DNA of 64,000 nt from Alternaria dauci. Its lineage: Eukaryota > Ascomycota > Dothideomycetes > Pleosporales > Pleosporaceae. The DNA lies in NCBI RefSeq assembly GCF_042100115.1, contig NC_091275.1, positions 2,666,001 through 2,730,000 of the forward strand, in the 5' to 3' direction. The notes under the pieces were generated by a model. The model was not told where the DNA came from. It did no database searches and saw only the letters and a list, made by a program, of their open reading frames with translations. This document shows positions 12,132-22,961 of the stretch, in pieces (positions within the stretch are counted from its first letter, which is position 1; every line of letters begins with the position of its first letter). A program made the translations under genes and the position numbers.

Positions 12132-12404
12132 TCAGAGTTGATGATCATCCAAGTGATTCAGAATCTCATCAATTCTAATATGACACCGCTGAACAAGAGC
12201 TGCATATCGGTCAACCTCTTCCTGAAGGCGTTGATGATGATGTCGCAGATCCACTGGTCGGTCAGCAGTATCTCGAACTTGGAGGCAGAGGATAAGAAGA
12301 CCGATATACAGAACGAGAATGGACGGTAATAAACAGATAAACGTAAGAACTACGGTTAAAACGGAGAGCTCTTGCTGTCCTTTCAAGATCAAGTCGTGCG
12401 ACAT
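12132..12404 (-). CDS. Possible small single-helix membrane protein
   Basis: An intronless ATG-to-TGA frame of 90 codons. Residues about 14-41 form one strongly hydrophobic helix (LTVVLTFICLLPSILVLYIG and onward). The rest is a charged amphipathic helix rich in Gln, Arg, His and Asp (QRLQEEVDRYAALVQRC). The alternation of a clean membrane segment with a helical tail is more protein-like than random frames nearby, but there is no family match. It lies alone between the MARVEL-like gene and the lipase. It could equally be a chance frame. Confidence 0.35.
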   Translation of the reverse strand: MSHDLILKGQQELSVLTVVLTFICLLPSILVLYIGLLILCLQVRDTADRPVDLRHHHQRLQEEVDRYAALVQRCHIRIDEILNHLDDHQL

Positions 12405-13410
12405 AAGTGACCGATAGGCAACGAGGTGTTCTAGATCTGTTTTCGGTATGACAGTTGGTAAAAGCCAGGAAGTGATGAGATAGACGAGGTCTGCAGAAGA
12501 TGTCGATATGTCAGCGTGTCCACTTCCAATACTATATATGTTCGGTATTCAGTTTGCTGCACAGCGAGCATGCGGGATTGCTGCCAGCAACTGTTGCGCG
12601 TGAGTAGTCACGAAGCAGTTTTCCGTAACACAACAATCTGCTGCTCAAGACGTATTCTGAACGCGATAGCTGCCTAGGCATGGGCGCCTTGGTGTTCGAC
12701 AGGAACATCCGTCTCAAGTGGTTCTACTATAGTATGTGGTGGTGTATGTAAGGAATGCGGAGAATGTGCTAGGTATTGTTGCGCCCATCCTTTAGATGTG
12801 CCTCCACCCCTCCTACGCCACGCGCTAGTGACTTAGCGCACGCACTAACTCCTCCCGAGGTCCACCTCCTTTCGCAGACGGGTGTCTTTGATCTATCTCT
12901 CTCGACAGCAAAAGCACGCAGTATACTCAGGTACACTAGCAACAAGACTCCTCGACAATCTTCATCCAATACACTTGTGCCAACAAACCCAAAACCAACG
13001 TGCAAGTCGTGCCGCGCGGTCGAGCCGCCGCCCCACAGCTCGCGGGGCCCATTTTCGCCCCAGCCAATAGCAGCACCGAACGCGCTCTTGACTGTGACAA
13101 GCTCAACCACAAGCAAGCCTCCCGATATAGATGCGTACCAATGGTTCAATCGTCTTGGACATATACAGGGTGCCATGGAAAGGGCGGGTTCTAGCTGGGC
13201 TGCTTAGACTCCGCATTCGGAAGTCCAGACTTGCATTTTATGTGATGAAGCAAACCATGGCTTTCGCGGTGAACCACGAACCGTAAAACTGAGTCGATGG
13301 TTTCCCTGTTATATGTAGATTGAGATCCGCTTCACTCTCTCGCTGTCGCTGAGTCCACACTGCTATCATAATTCTAAGTCATTCTTTTCAACCAGTCACT
13401 CATTCACGAT
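12405..13410. other. Intergenic, upstream of secreted lipase
   Basis: About 1 kb. Two frames overlap on opposite strands at about 12769-13207; the plus-strand one lacks a usable ATG and neither looks like a known family. The last 150 bases probably hold the lipase promoter. Confidence 0.4.
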
Positions 13411-14503
13411 ATGCTTTCTTTGTCGCCCCTCATTATCACAGCGCTGCTAGGCGCCATAGCTAGCAATGCTGCGCCACTTGTTCAGGAGCGAGGTATGTCG
13501 GTGCTGCGGAATGTTCTCAACCACATCGACTAACAAGCGACAGAAATTGCACCAGACTTTCTGGCCAGCCTCAAATTGATGGGACAGTATGCTTCAGCGG
13601 CTTACTGCTCAAACAATTATGACTCTACCGGTGATCAGATTGAATGCTCGACTGGAAACTGCCCGCTTGTGCAAGATGCAGACTCTACTACAGTCATTGA
13701 GTACAGTCGGTAAGTTCGTAACCTATTCTTGTGCTCACCAGTTTGGGATGAGACTCATACAACCCCAAGCAACATGTATACTAACAAGATGTAGAGACGA
13801 GACCTCGACTGACGTCACCGGCTTTGTAGCTATCGACCACACCAGCAAACTTATAGTCGTTGCCTTCCGAGGTAGTCAAACAATCGATGCGTGGCGCACA
13901 AACCTCGACTTTGGCACCACGAAAACGGATATTTGTCCGGACTGCACTGCGCATAGCGGTTTTTGGCAGTCTTGGAAGGATGCGCGCGATACTGTGTTGC
14001 CCGCTGTGAAGCAAACGTCTGCTGCGTTTCCTAGCTACAAGATCATTGTAACAGGGCACTCGCTGGGCGGCGCAGTCGCTACACTCGCAGCTGCAAGCAT
14101 ACGCAACGCTGGCTACATCGTGGCTTTGTACAGCTACGGAGCACCCAGGATAGGAGGTAGCAAGATCAGCTCTTATATCACGAACCAAGCTGGCGGTAAC
14201 TATCGGGTCACCCACTGGAACGACCCTGTGCCTAAGCTTCCGTTGCTAACGATGGGCTATGTTCATATCAGTCCTGAGTACTACATCAACAAGCCGAACA
14301 AGCAAGAGGTGTCGCCTGACGATATCAAAATCTACGACGGCGCTATAAACTTGAGGGGAAATATGGCCTGGCTTATCATGGACATTGAGGCTCATCGATG
14401 GTATTTTGGAAGTATGTATACTTGCGGAGCTAGTAAGTTGAAGCGTGGAGTAGTGGAGATGAGAGATGTCGAGGGAAACATGGAGGTAGTTGCCACGTTC
14501 TGA
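13411..14503 (+). CDS. Secreted class 3 lipase (triacylglycerol lipase family)
   Basis: Alpha/beta-hydrolase that cleaves ester bonds of acylglycerols, predicted extracellular. Exons 13411-13492, 13544-13709 and 13795-14503 (introns 51 and 85 bp) give 318 residues. The first about 20 residues form a signal peptide (hydrophobic LSPLIITALLGAIA, then SNAAP). The mature protein begins with the helix found in fungal class 3 lipases (LMGQYASAAYCSNN). Catalytic elements visible: GHSLGG with nucleophile Ser172, Asp226 in NDPVPKLP, and His283 in EAHRWYF. The VVAFRGS strand supplies the oxyanion region. Cysteines at 51, 63, 68 and further along suggest disulfides. The last 25 residues (after YTCGAS) are unusual for the family. 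A gtaagt lies there, so an unmodelled last intron is possible. Confidence 0.9.
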
Positions 14504-15106
14504 ATAGCCTTGAAGGTTGCTCGTTCCTTCTCTATTGTTTATGTAGGGTACGCTATGCTCAATACTCGATTCCTGTCCGTTCTCCCCTGCCCACAAAGCC
14601 CTCTATTCCCCCATCACTCTCAACCTCCCATGCTAATACTCCCGTCACGACGTTCCGTTCGTAATCCCGACCGAGGAAGAGGGCAGTGGTGGCGATATGT
14701 CTCGTGTGAGGCTTTGTGTTAAGCTAATCCCTGGTTTGTGTATTGTCTATGGTCATGCTCGGGTGTTTTTGCGTGTTCAAACATCAGTGTCTTTCCGATT
14801 GTCCAAATGAATGCCATGCAAAGCATTCGTGATTGGTGTTCGTCTTGCTAGCGTGTAATTTGGGAGTGAATTGCGCGCCGTGTTCGACAGACGACGCGTC
14901 GAAAGCAATGACGTCATCTATGCGTGATTCAGTATTTCAAACATCACAGCCATCTCATGAGTATTTTGGTCAGTCGTACGAGTATTCGAAGGAAGAGCAG
15001 GCGCCGGCATGCCAAAAGCGAAAGTTCCGGATCGTGACGAGCAGCATACACGCGTCTGCGAAGTGTGGGGTCCCCGCATGATCCGATCGCCTGCTATTGG
15101 ACATCG

Positions 15107-15161
15107 GCAGACTTTCTTCCTGTCTGCTCGGCAAACTTTCTTCCTGTCTGCTCGGCAAACT
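15107..15161. repeat. 24-bp tandem duplication
   Basis: The unit beginning actttcttcctgtctgctcg and ending gcaa occurs twice back to back (15111-15134 and 15135-15158), identical in both copies, with partial matches at each edge. It lies in non-coding DNA upstream of the monooxygenase. A recent duplication is the simplest explanation. Confidence 0.9.
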
Positions 15162-15345
15162 TGCCCAAATATCGACCACATTGCAACAACGTCCCGCAAA
15201 CATAGACACGAAGTGGTTAGACAGCGCCCATACTCCGCACATAATGAGGGTGAACGGAAGACGTAGGGCCCACCGATGGGCATCTAGTAGCTCTGGAGCA
15301 TGGATGGGTGGATCAGCGGACGGGTTGGCAAAAGAACGAGCATAT

Positions 15346-15353
15346 TATAAATA
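15346..15353 (+). promoter_or_regulatory. TATA-like element upstream of the flavin monooxygenase
   Basis: TATAAATA lies about 95 bases before the ATG at 15448. Assigned by sequence and spacing only. Confidence 0.45.
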
Positions 15354-15447
15354 TTCCCATATCCTTCTGGTATTCCCTTGTTACCGTGTTCTAAACCTCC
15401 TCTGATCTCATTTCTTGTACATTCGAGTCGCCAGGAGCTGCTTTACA

Positions 15448-17392
15448 ATGTCGTTCGATACAGAAGTCCTCATCATAGGCGCGGGCATGAGCGGCCTGGG
15501 CCTCGCAGTTCAAATCATTCGAAAGTATGGTCTTCGCAACTTTGAGCTCGTCGAGAAAAGTGACGATGTCGGTGGAACCTGGCTGGCAAATACATATCCA
15601 GGGTGTGGATGCGATGTAAGTGGTTCTGGGTTCAATGTATTAATGGTACTGAGCCCTTTGCTGAGCTGAATAGGTTGCCTCACATTTTTATTCCTACAGC
15701 TTCGCATTGAATCCGAATTGGTCACGAAAATATTCCATGCGCCCAGAGATTCAGGCCTACTTTCGCTCTGTAGCCGAACAGTACAAAGTCGTTGATCACG
15801 TCCGCTTCCATTCCATTGTCGAGAAGGCAGTTTGGAACGATATTGACAACGTCTGGGAGGCGACTATTCTGGACCTGCAAACTAAAGAGCGAATAACAAG
15901 GCGAGCGAAGATATTAGTTTCAGGCGTTGGCTCACTGTCAGTACCGAAAACATGCGACCTACCGGGAGTAGAGACGTACGAGGGCAAGCTGTTTCACTCT
16001 GCCCAGTGGGACCACAGCTTCGATTGGAATGACAAAGATGTCGTTGTACTTGGTATGTTGTGAAAGCAGGGCCAGAGAATCATGAATTATCATACTTACA
16101 AGCTCTCAGGCAACGGCTGCTCGGCGACCCAGTTTGTTCCTATCATGGCTAACGAGCCCAATCCTGTGCGCAAACTTGTACAATTCGGCCGGCAAGCACA
16201 GTACCTCGCAGAACGTCAAAATCCATACTACTCGGAGACATTTAAAGCAGTGATGCGCTACGTACCATTGGCAATGCGCCTCTATCGCGCAAAGTTCTAC
16301 TATGACATGGAACGCGACTGGAGTGGCTTTGATATCGAGACAGGTCGTAATATACGACAAAACCTGGCGAAAGAGAATGAGGCATATGTCAAAAGCATGG
16401 CGCCGCCCAAATACTGGAATGCGCTCATTCCAAAAACCGAGATTGGGTGCAAGCGGAAAGTGCTGGACACAGACTACCTTAAGACATTATGGAGGGACAA
16501 TATCGAGCTCGTTTCGGACGACCCAGTCGAGAGAATTACCAGCAGCGGTGTGGTGACAAAGAGCGGCCGCGAAGTGAAGGCCGATGCAATTGTGCTTGCG
16601 ACCGGATTTGCAACTCAGCAGATGCTGTGCCCGATGGAGATTGTAGGGCGTGATGGACTGAGCTTGAGCAAATACGTAAGTCGAGACGTTCAGATCACCA
16701 AGGGGACCAGATACTGATGCGTGTTACAGTGGGACAAAACCTCGCAAGGTGTTGCGCAAGCGTATTTTGGAACTGTGGTTCCCGACTTCCCAAACTTCTT
16801 CATCCTCATGGGGCCAAACACTGTCACTGGTCATCTGAGCGTTATCTACACCGTCGAGTGCCAGATCAACTTTACCCTCCGACTCCTTGAGCCTATCTTC
16901 AAATCGCTCCCATCATATCGATCGCGATCGTTCATTCCCAAGATGCTTGCGCCACCACCAGCGACCGTAGAAGTCAAGTACGAGGCCGCAATCGCAGATT
17001 CGCACTGGACACAACAAGCTGCCAGAAAGCTAGTTTGGGCTTCTGGCTGCGTCAATTGGGCTGTTGATCCGAAAACAGGCCTGAATAACAGTAAGTAACG
17101 AAAGGATGCTTCGACATGGGTCTACGTGCTAACCAATCCAGTGATGTACCCCGACTGGCAATTCCTCTATTGGTTCAGAAGTATTTTCTGGAAGAAAAAC
17201 GACTTTGTTTATCGGAACGAGAAGACTGGCGAGGAGTTCCGACCGGGCACAACCAAGACTGTCTTTTGGCTTACTACCGTGGGAGCACTCGCGGCAAGCG
17301 CCTTCTTGGGACGAGACTGGATTCAAGATGAATTGCCCAGGAGACTGAGGAACCTCGATACAAGAGCATTGTTTCAGAGATTGGTCACCTGA
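15448..17392 (+). CDS. Flavin-containing / Baeyer-Villiger-type monooxygenase with C-terminal membrane anchor
   Basis: FAD/NADPH-dependent class B monooxygenase. Exons 15448-15615, 15674-16052, 16110-16675, 16730-17090 and 17142-17392 (introns 51-58 bp) give 574 residues. The FAD Rossmann motif GAGMSG is at residues 11-16. The class B fingerprint appears as YEGKLFHSAQWD (158-169; His164, Trp168), with Tyr in place of the usual Phe. The second, NADPH-binding Rossmann motif GNGCSA begins at 183, exactly across an intron. The late signature ATGF is in IVLATGFATQ. Near the end a hydrophobic helix (TVFWLTTVGALAASAFLG) suggests a tail anchor in a membrane. Substrates of such fungal enzymes range from ketones to secondary-metabolite intermediates and cannot be predicted. 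No synthase gene is adjacent. The start is the first ATG after the TATA-like element. Confidence 0.9.
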
Positions 17393-18009
17393 AGCGTGAA
17401 TATATGGAGTGGTGAGTCGACGCATGACCGAGTGGGATGACAGTGCGACCATCTTCGTTACCTACACCCCCAGGCAGCAACGGACGTCCAAACAAGGCAG
17501 CGAAAAGCCAGAATACTACTATGATAGAACGGATGACGTCGAATCTAATATTTGGTGCTAATGGTGTCATCTATGTTCTTCTACAAAGTACTTCGCAGCC
17601 AGTGTCGATGCTATAATTGAGTCGTGGCCCCTCCAGTAACGGGTGACCACTATACCTAGACATTTGCGCGCCCGCAGCTCAAAAGTCCCAATCCGGCCGA
17701 TACAATAAAATCACTTCTATTGTCCAAATTTTGTACAAGAACAATACCAGCAACGAAATGGGACAATTGGTATTCATCATCCGGGTATCACCTTTCACCT
17801 TCACTTGACCAAGTCGTCTCCAGCCACCTCGATTACAGATTTTCAACCCACAAACCTTTCGCCAATATTGATCCCACATTCATACATCAACGACAAGCTT
17901 CTAAGTCTTTTACACTATCTTCAGTTGTCAACCCGTCACAAGCCAGTCTCATCTTGGTCGGCTCGCATCTTCCCATCACACAGCATACGAGCACAAGGAG
18001 TCTCACGAG
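17393..18009. other. Intergenic, monooxygenase to 425-residue unknown
   Basis: About 620 bases; no coding pattern recognised. The part near 17700-18009 is pyrimidine-rich and probably the promoter and leader of the next gene. Confidence 0.45.
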
Positions 18010-19287
18010 ATGTCTGCAAAGAACCTTCTTCCAGGTTTCGCGGTAGCGGTCAATAAGATGGCTGTTCAAGCTACAAATACAGCCTATCCGACCGACTACG
18101 TTATCGAGCACATCCTCAAGCTCAGTCAATATGTCATCAATCTTGCTGGCAGCAGCAATCTCTTTGGCAAGCCAGAACTCGATCTTTACAGCCCCAGTCT
18201 GAGCACTATGTTCAACCGCCTGCAAAAGAAGCAAGTCGGTCCCAGCCTGCTGCCTCCTGGCTTTCTCACCGTCGAGCGCATTCACGCACGAATCTACTTG
18301 CGTTCCAACCAAGAGGCTACCGACCGCCCACTCGCCGACTACGAGGACCTTTACTATGCACTACTCGCACGCATGCAGGAGATGCATCAATTGCTGAACC
18401 TTCGCATCGACAGTGGCTTCAACGACGCGACTCAATTTGTTTACGAGGGCGGCCCGAGCATCTCTGAGTTCCACAACAGTCTTTCTGAGTACTGGGACGT
18501 TCTCAACAATCCTGCATGTGGCAAAGCACTCGATGATGCGATTCGTGAGGCAAGGGTCCAGGCACTCCGCGACGAACTGGTCTGGCAGGTCGAAAACGAC
18601 AACATGTCTACAGAAGACGCGTTTGAGCAGCTGAAGCAACTCAACAGCTTGGATGTCTACAGCGGCATCATTGGACTCAACTTTGTTCAAGACTGGGCAC
18701 CAATCATGGTCGGTGCTTACTTGGAGCAAAAGTATCGCCACATACTCAACCTGGAGAAGGAAGAGGCTACCATCAAGGCAAGACAGGAGCGACGTCAAGC
18801 CAAGCTGAAAAGCATGCGCCAAGCTCTCACCGATGCGCCAGCGAAGCAGAAGATTCCTGACCGCCGTCGCGCCCGTGCTGTACGCAAGGCCGTTCACGAC
18901 GCCAATGCCAAAGCCCGCATCGAAGCCGACCACCAGCATCTACCCAAGGAACAAGCATCGATGCAGAACTCTCCCAAACATCTGGCGAAGCTCCATCCCG
19001 GTCACCATCACGAAGAACACAAGGCCGCCATATACGAACAGAACATTGCGACTGCAGACGATATGCTCATGCTCCTTGAGTGGCAGATGAAGACGCAGCG
19101 CGTCTCAGAGTACAGCGACTACCTCCGCGCTCGTGCTAGCCAGGACTCGCAGCGTGCTGTTCAGAGTACTCAGGGCTCGGTCACAGACAGCTTTGTTAGT
19201 TCTCTCTCTTCTAATCTGCCTCCTGGTGGTAGGGGAGGTGTATTCCATCACCCCGATATGGATTACAGTCAGTACATGCAGTTCTGA
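18010..19287 (+). CDS. Uncharacterised 425-residue alpha-helical protein
   Basis: Single-exon gene with no recognised family. The first about 220 residues are mostly helical with mixed hydrophobic content (YVIEHILKLSQYVINLAG, DLYYALLARMQEMHQLLNL, YSGIIGLNFVQDWAPIMVG). A strongly basic region follows at about 250-310, rich in Arg, Lys and Gln (KARQERRQAKLKSMRQAL, PDRRRARAVRKAVHD). Then come a His-rich patch (HPGHHHEEH) and a Ser-rich C-terminus ending DYSQYMQF. No signal peptide or membrane helix is seen. Codon use and a long uninterrupted frame argue for a real gene. The basic stretch could serve nuclear import or nucleic-acid binding, which is only inference. Confidence 0.8.
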   Translation: MSAKNLLPGFAVAVNKMAVQATNTAYPTDYVIEHILKLSQYVINLAGSSNLFGKPELDLYSPSLSTMFNRLQKKQVGPSLLPPGFLTVERIHARIYLRSNQEATDRPLADYEDLYYALLARMQEMHQLLNLRIDSGFNDATQFVYEGGPSISEFHNSLSEYWDVLNNPACGKALDDAIREARVQALRDELVWQVENDNMSTEDAFEQLKQLNSLDVYSGIIGLNFVQDWAPIMVGAYLEQKYRHILNLEKEEATIKARQERRQAKLKSMRQALTDAPAKQKIPDRRRARAVRKAVHDANAKARIEADHQHLPKEQASMQNSPKHLAKLHPGHHHEEHKAAIYEQNIATADDMLMLLEWQMKTQRVSEYSDYLRARASQDSQRAVQSTQGSVTDSFVSSLSSNLPPGGRGGVFHHPDMDYSQYMQF

Positions 19288-19748
19288 CGAGGTAGACAAC
19301 GACTTGCATTTGGCAGGAAGGAGGGATGAAGGTCTGGACATGATTGACGATACCAACGTTGTATGACCGTTGAATGACTGGATGGGCGGGTAGACACGGC
19401 AACAACAGTATAACCTAGTGGTCTCCTTGGGTGGCTCTTTGCATACATGATCGGCAACTAGGATGATTGGTTGTCGATATCAACGTCGTTGCGATCCCTT
19501 GCTTGACCAAGTATCGAAATAGAAACACCTTACTCTAGAAGAACTCCATTGCGTTCGGTGTGTTACTGCATGTAGTCCGGATCCACCTCTATGACCATGT
19601 TTGCACCGTAACCACCTTTTCTTGGTGCTACAAAGTTAGGTATATGCCACGAATTCCTATTGCACCGCTCGAACTCGCCAGGCTCCTGTTCCTGGCAATC
19701 GTAAAGATTCAGAGACTACTTCAATGTGAGTATGCATATACACGTGGC
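19288..19748. other. Intergenic between convergent genes
   Basis: About 460 bases between the 425-residue gene (plus) and the F-box gene (minus). Nothing coding recognised. Confidence 0.5.
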
Positions 19749-20582
19749 TCACCACTCCTCCAACAAAGATGAAGAGTTCAGGCAGGAACGTACCTTTAAT
19801 CCATCCAGCTTATCCATCGCCATTCTCGACACCTCTCCCAGCGGCCCCCCACAATCCGCCACATTCAACCCCCTCAACTTCCCCGCCCCCTCCCACTCCA
19901 TCAACGACGTCCAAAGATCTCTACCCAGATACCGACACCGGTCCAACTCCAGTTCCTCACACCCCCGGCTTTCCTTCAGTAGCACCGACAACTGATGAAC
20001 CCCCAGATCGCAATTCTCCAGCTTCAACGCTACCAGTCTGCGACTCCAAACTGGCGTGGTTCTGGTGAGCAACTCCCAAGCCTTTCCCTGCTCACGTCTC
20101 ATAGCAACACAAGACCGCCGTCCACCAATGACCCTCTCTATTCTTAGCGAGAAGTGGCGTAGTGCACGCAACTTTGCAATCGCGCCTGCCATGGGCAGAG
20201 TGAGCGCCCATACGCTTATATCAAGATGCTGGAGCATGGTGCCATGGCGTTTGAGGATGCTGGTTACGAGTGCGCTTTGAAAGTTGAGCAAGGTCCAGTA
20301 TTCGTACGTCTGCGCTTTGGGGATCTGCAGCCATATGGCGTAGGGGCTCTCAGTGCTGTTGCCGGTAGTGGAAGGCATTTCGTTGGATTGATGGATATTT
20401 AGCAGCTTGAGACAGGAAATGGTGGGGGGAGCGATGCCGAGGGACAGTGTGTGTAAGTTTGCATTGGCGAGGATCCGGGCATGGTGAGAGGCTTCCGAGA
20501 AGCGAAGAAGAGAGGATGTGGGCAAGGATGTGAGGATCTGGCTGAGGATTTCCGTAGGGAGATCAAGGAGGTGGGTTGGCAT
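19749..20582 (-). CDS. F-box protein with leucine-rich C-terminal region
   Basis: Single exon, 277 residues from the first in-frame ATG at 20582. The F-box occupies about residues 4-40 (LLDLPTEILSQILTSLP, then SLLRFSEASHHARIL), the segment that binds Skp1 in SCF ubiquitin ligases. The remainder holds irregular leucine-rich, repeat-like segments (LQHLDISVWALTLP, LVALKLENCDLGVHQL, CEELELDRCRYLGRDL, LRGLNVADCGGPLGEV), the usual substrate-binding fold of F-box/LRR proteins. The target is unknown. The frame extends further upstream but without an ATG. Confidence 0.82.
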   Translation of the reverse strand: MPTHLLDLPTEILSQILTSLPTSSLLRFSEASHHARILANANLHTLSLGIAPPTISCLKLLNIHQSNEMPSTTGNSTESPYAIWLQIPKAQTYEYWTLLNFQSALVTSILKRHGTMLQHLDISVWALTLPMAGAIAKLRALRHFSLRIERVIGGRRSCVAMRREQGKAWELLTRTTPVWSRRLVALKLENCDLGVHQLSVLLKESRGCEELELDRCRYLGRDLWTSLMEWEGAGKLRGLNVADCGGPLGEVSRMAMDKLDGLKVRSCLNSSSLLEEW

Positions 20583-21572
20583 TGTTGAGAGCTTCTGGGT
20601 ATGATGGGGGAAGAAAGTCAAGATGTCGAATGTGAGAATGATGGAGCCTGCTGCCGTGTATGTAGGTCGAGGCTGAATAAAGTCTACAGGCAGGCAGACA
20701 TCCCTGTACTAGTCCATCGGCCAGCACAACTCTCGAAACATATACTGCAGAAGGCACATCACACACGCTGCATGTTGCTGCTTCCTTTATTCCTTCCTTC
20801 CCGTCAGCATGGCGCTTATTCATTCTCTCCAAATGGCTATTCTCTCTGAATCAAAGCAGACACTCATTTCGAAGCTGCGTCGTCGTGGCGTTGTGCATGA
20901 ACCATTGGGCTAGCGACTGTGCCACATAGATGCTGTGCAAGGCGGCCCCCAAGCTGCCTAAAATGGGGTCGGTAAGTAAGGGTTGCCCGTTGACAACGAC
21001 GTTACAGTCCTATATACAGTTTGAACTGCAGTAAAGAGCATTGTGGCTGCATAGGATGAAGCCACAAGCGTTGTGTTGAGGATGGGTCGTGGTATTCGCG
21101 TTGAGGTCGTTGTCGCGTACAGATGTGCTGAAACGGCGCTCCGAGCGGCGCAGTTGTATCACTGCAGCAGGATGACATGATCTGGCGGTATTAATTGCAT
21201 GGCAGTTCGAAATGGAGAGCCGTCGCTGCACCGTGTTGGTCAGTCGCTTGCCGAAGTTCACGGGTAGATATTCAGGGTAGAAATCGGGGCCGCGGGGCTG
21301 CGGGTGATATCATCGGCCTTTCCGTATTTGTCAATTGCTGCATGTATGCGTGCACAAGCTGCGGCATCATGTAAGTTTTGCGTATGTCCGTTACGAGCCC
21401 GTGGACTTTGTTTCCGGCCATAATAACAAGCATATATGTTGTGTGTCTTTTCCATTGTATGGCTGGAGGCATATTCTGTGCAGCTGGTACGTCTCTGGTC
21501 ATGCTTTCGTTCGTGCCACATCTGCAAGAGAGAGCCATGAGCAGAGCTCCTCGGCAAGTGAAATGCAGCATC
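20583..21572. other. Intergenic, F-box gene to Elp6
   Basis: About 990 bases with only short overlapping frames, none protein-like. Holds the F-box promoter and the Elp6 3' flank. Confidence 0.45.
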
Positions 21573-22616
21573 TCAGCTCTCACCGCCAGCACCACGCTCA
21601 AACACCCTCACGCTACCGTCGCTCTTGACCTGGTATAAGAACTCCTTCCCCCTCCCGCCATCGTCGCCTTCCTTGTTCTCTTCTATGGCAAAGCCCACGT
21701 CGAACCACTGCTTTCTCTGCTCAGTGATGCGTATCACACCGCTCACGTCCCTCGCGACACCAGTGTCCAGTATCCTCACACCGAGTATCCTCGTGCTCAT
21801 GTGCGCGCACTTGACGAGCAGATTGTGATGTGCCATTTCGAGTGGCTGCGGAGGTGTGGAGAGGCTAAGGAGCGGGTTGTCGGCCTGTATATGCGTAAGA
21901 ATATGCGATACGTTGGATTGCGTGTGAAGCTGTAGCATAAGGGAGGTAAAGTCAGAAGGTGTGATTGCTGGGTTCAGCGCGAGGAGAAGATCGGGGTTGT
22001 CGAAGATGAGGAGCGTCTTTCGTTGGGCTGATGTAGCCAGCGAGGCTACGGCGCGGGAGATGGTTGCCTTGATGTCGGCAATCTCGAGGCTCTTGAGTGT
22101 ATAGTGGCCTGGCGTGCTCTGGCCGGCACTCGCTGGCCCATTCGAGGTATTCATGGCTGGAGCTGGTGGGAGCGGCCCTCTCGCAGGCACTATTCGTCCA
22201 GGCGGCCCTCTCTGAGCTGGTGTCGCATTCAACACGGAAGCACGTGGTGTTGTCTGCACACCGGCCTGCGAGTCTCTGCTGAGTGTGCTGCCATCGGTCT
22301 CGTTTCCACCAGCACCCAGGCCGTCAACAAAGGCGAAGCGCCCCTCCTTGCTCAGCTTCTCAACATCCAGCGCTGCACCTTTTCTGGCCTCTTGCCGCCA
22401 GAAGTCACGTTCTCTCATCCATGACACGAAGACGACGTTGTGTCCCTCGTCCCCGCCATGTTGCGGTGCTGCGGTGCTCAGCGCATTGCAGAGGAACCGA
22501 ATGAGCAGCCAATTCGCGCTGGCGCCAAGGGTGCTCGTGAGCAAGAGGATGGAGTCGTCGCGGGGCAGCTCGACGTAGGGTTGTAGGAGCGGTGGTATGC
22601 GCGTAGAGGGCGGCAT
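21573..22616 (-). CDS. ELP6: Elongator complex protein 6
   Basis: Subunit of the Elp4-Elp5-Elp6 ring, a RecA-like hexamer that binds tRNA and supports U34 wobble modification by Elongator. Intronless, 347 residues. The N-terminal strand-helix (SILLLTSTLGASANWLLIRF) and the central strand RKTLLIFDNPDLLLAL followed by DFTSLMLQLH correspond to the degenerate RecA core; the Walker A lysine is absent, as expected for Elp6. The conserved C-terminal block is GVARDVSGVIRI. A low-complexity insert rich in Pro, Ala and Thr sits at about 115-165. Assignment is by similarity of these blocks to the yeast subunit, which is a divergent family, hence moderate confidence. Confidence 0.8.
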   Translation of the reverse strand: MPPSTRIPPLLQPYVELPRDDSILLLTSTLGASANWLLIRFLCNALSTAAPQHGGDEGHNVVFVSWMRERDFWRQEARKGAALDVEKLSKEGRFAFVDGLGAGGNETDGSTLSRDSQAGVQTTPRASVLNATPAQRGPPGRIVPARGPLPPAPAMNTSNGPASAGQSTPGHYTLKSLEIADIKATISRAVASLATSAQRKTLLIFDNPDLLLALNPAITPSDFTSLMLQLHTQSNVSHILTHIQADNPLLSLSTPPQPLEMAHHNLLVKCAHMSTRILGVRILDTGVARDVSGVIRITEQRKQWFDVGFAIEENKEGDDGGRGKEFLYQVKSDGSVRVFERGAGGES

Positions 22617-22961
22617 TGTGACGCAGGCACCAAGAGGAAATTACGGCTTGCGCATCGTGTGCTGCTTATCGATACCACGCGTCATCATCCTCACAACTGT
22701 TGTTCTCATTGACACCATCGTCGCAAACACCAAAGAGCTTGTTGTACGTGTTTTTCTATTTTCTACTTTTTTTTGAAGGTTTTATCGTTTTGTCTACTTT
22801 AATGACGGAAAATCAACGCGTCCATGGCCTTCATCCACTCGACTTGATACGAGCCCTGAAGCTAGCCATAAACGCCACCCAACCATCTCCGTCTCCAATA
22901 CCAAGTTTCGGGAAGCTCACTCTTCATAGTCTCCGCATCTGCTCTGTCCGAATGATCCGCC
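22617..22961. other. Short intergenic, Elp6 to RdRP
   Basis: About 345 bases between same-strand genes; contains T-rich tracts near 22750-22800. This is the RdRP 3' flank and Elp6 promoter. No other element seen. Confidence 0.5.

Larger units (their letters stand above)
14504..15447. other. Intergenic, lipase to flavin monooxygenase
   Basis: About 940 bases with no supported gene. Contains a short tandem duplication and a TATA-like element, both listed separately. Confidence 0.5.

Noticed and set aside
12532..12717. Minus-strand frame with a string reminiscent of frames that cover tRNA genes
   Set aside because: The nucleotide sequence does not fold into a cloverleaf and lacks the TPsiC consensus.
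12769..13207. Overlapping open frames on both strands, about 140 codons each
   Set aside because: The plus frame has no ATG until its last ten codons and a stop directly before it. The minus frame is Gly/Arg-rich without family features.
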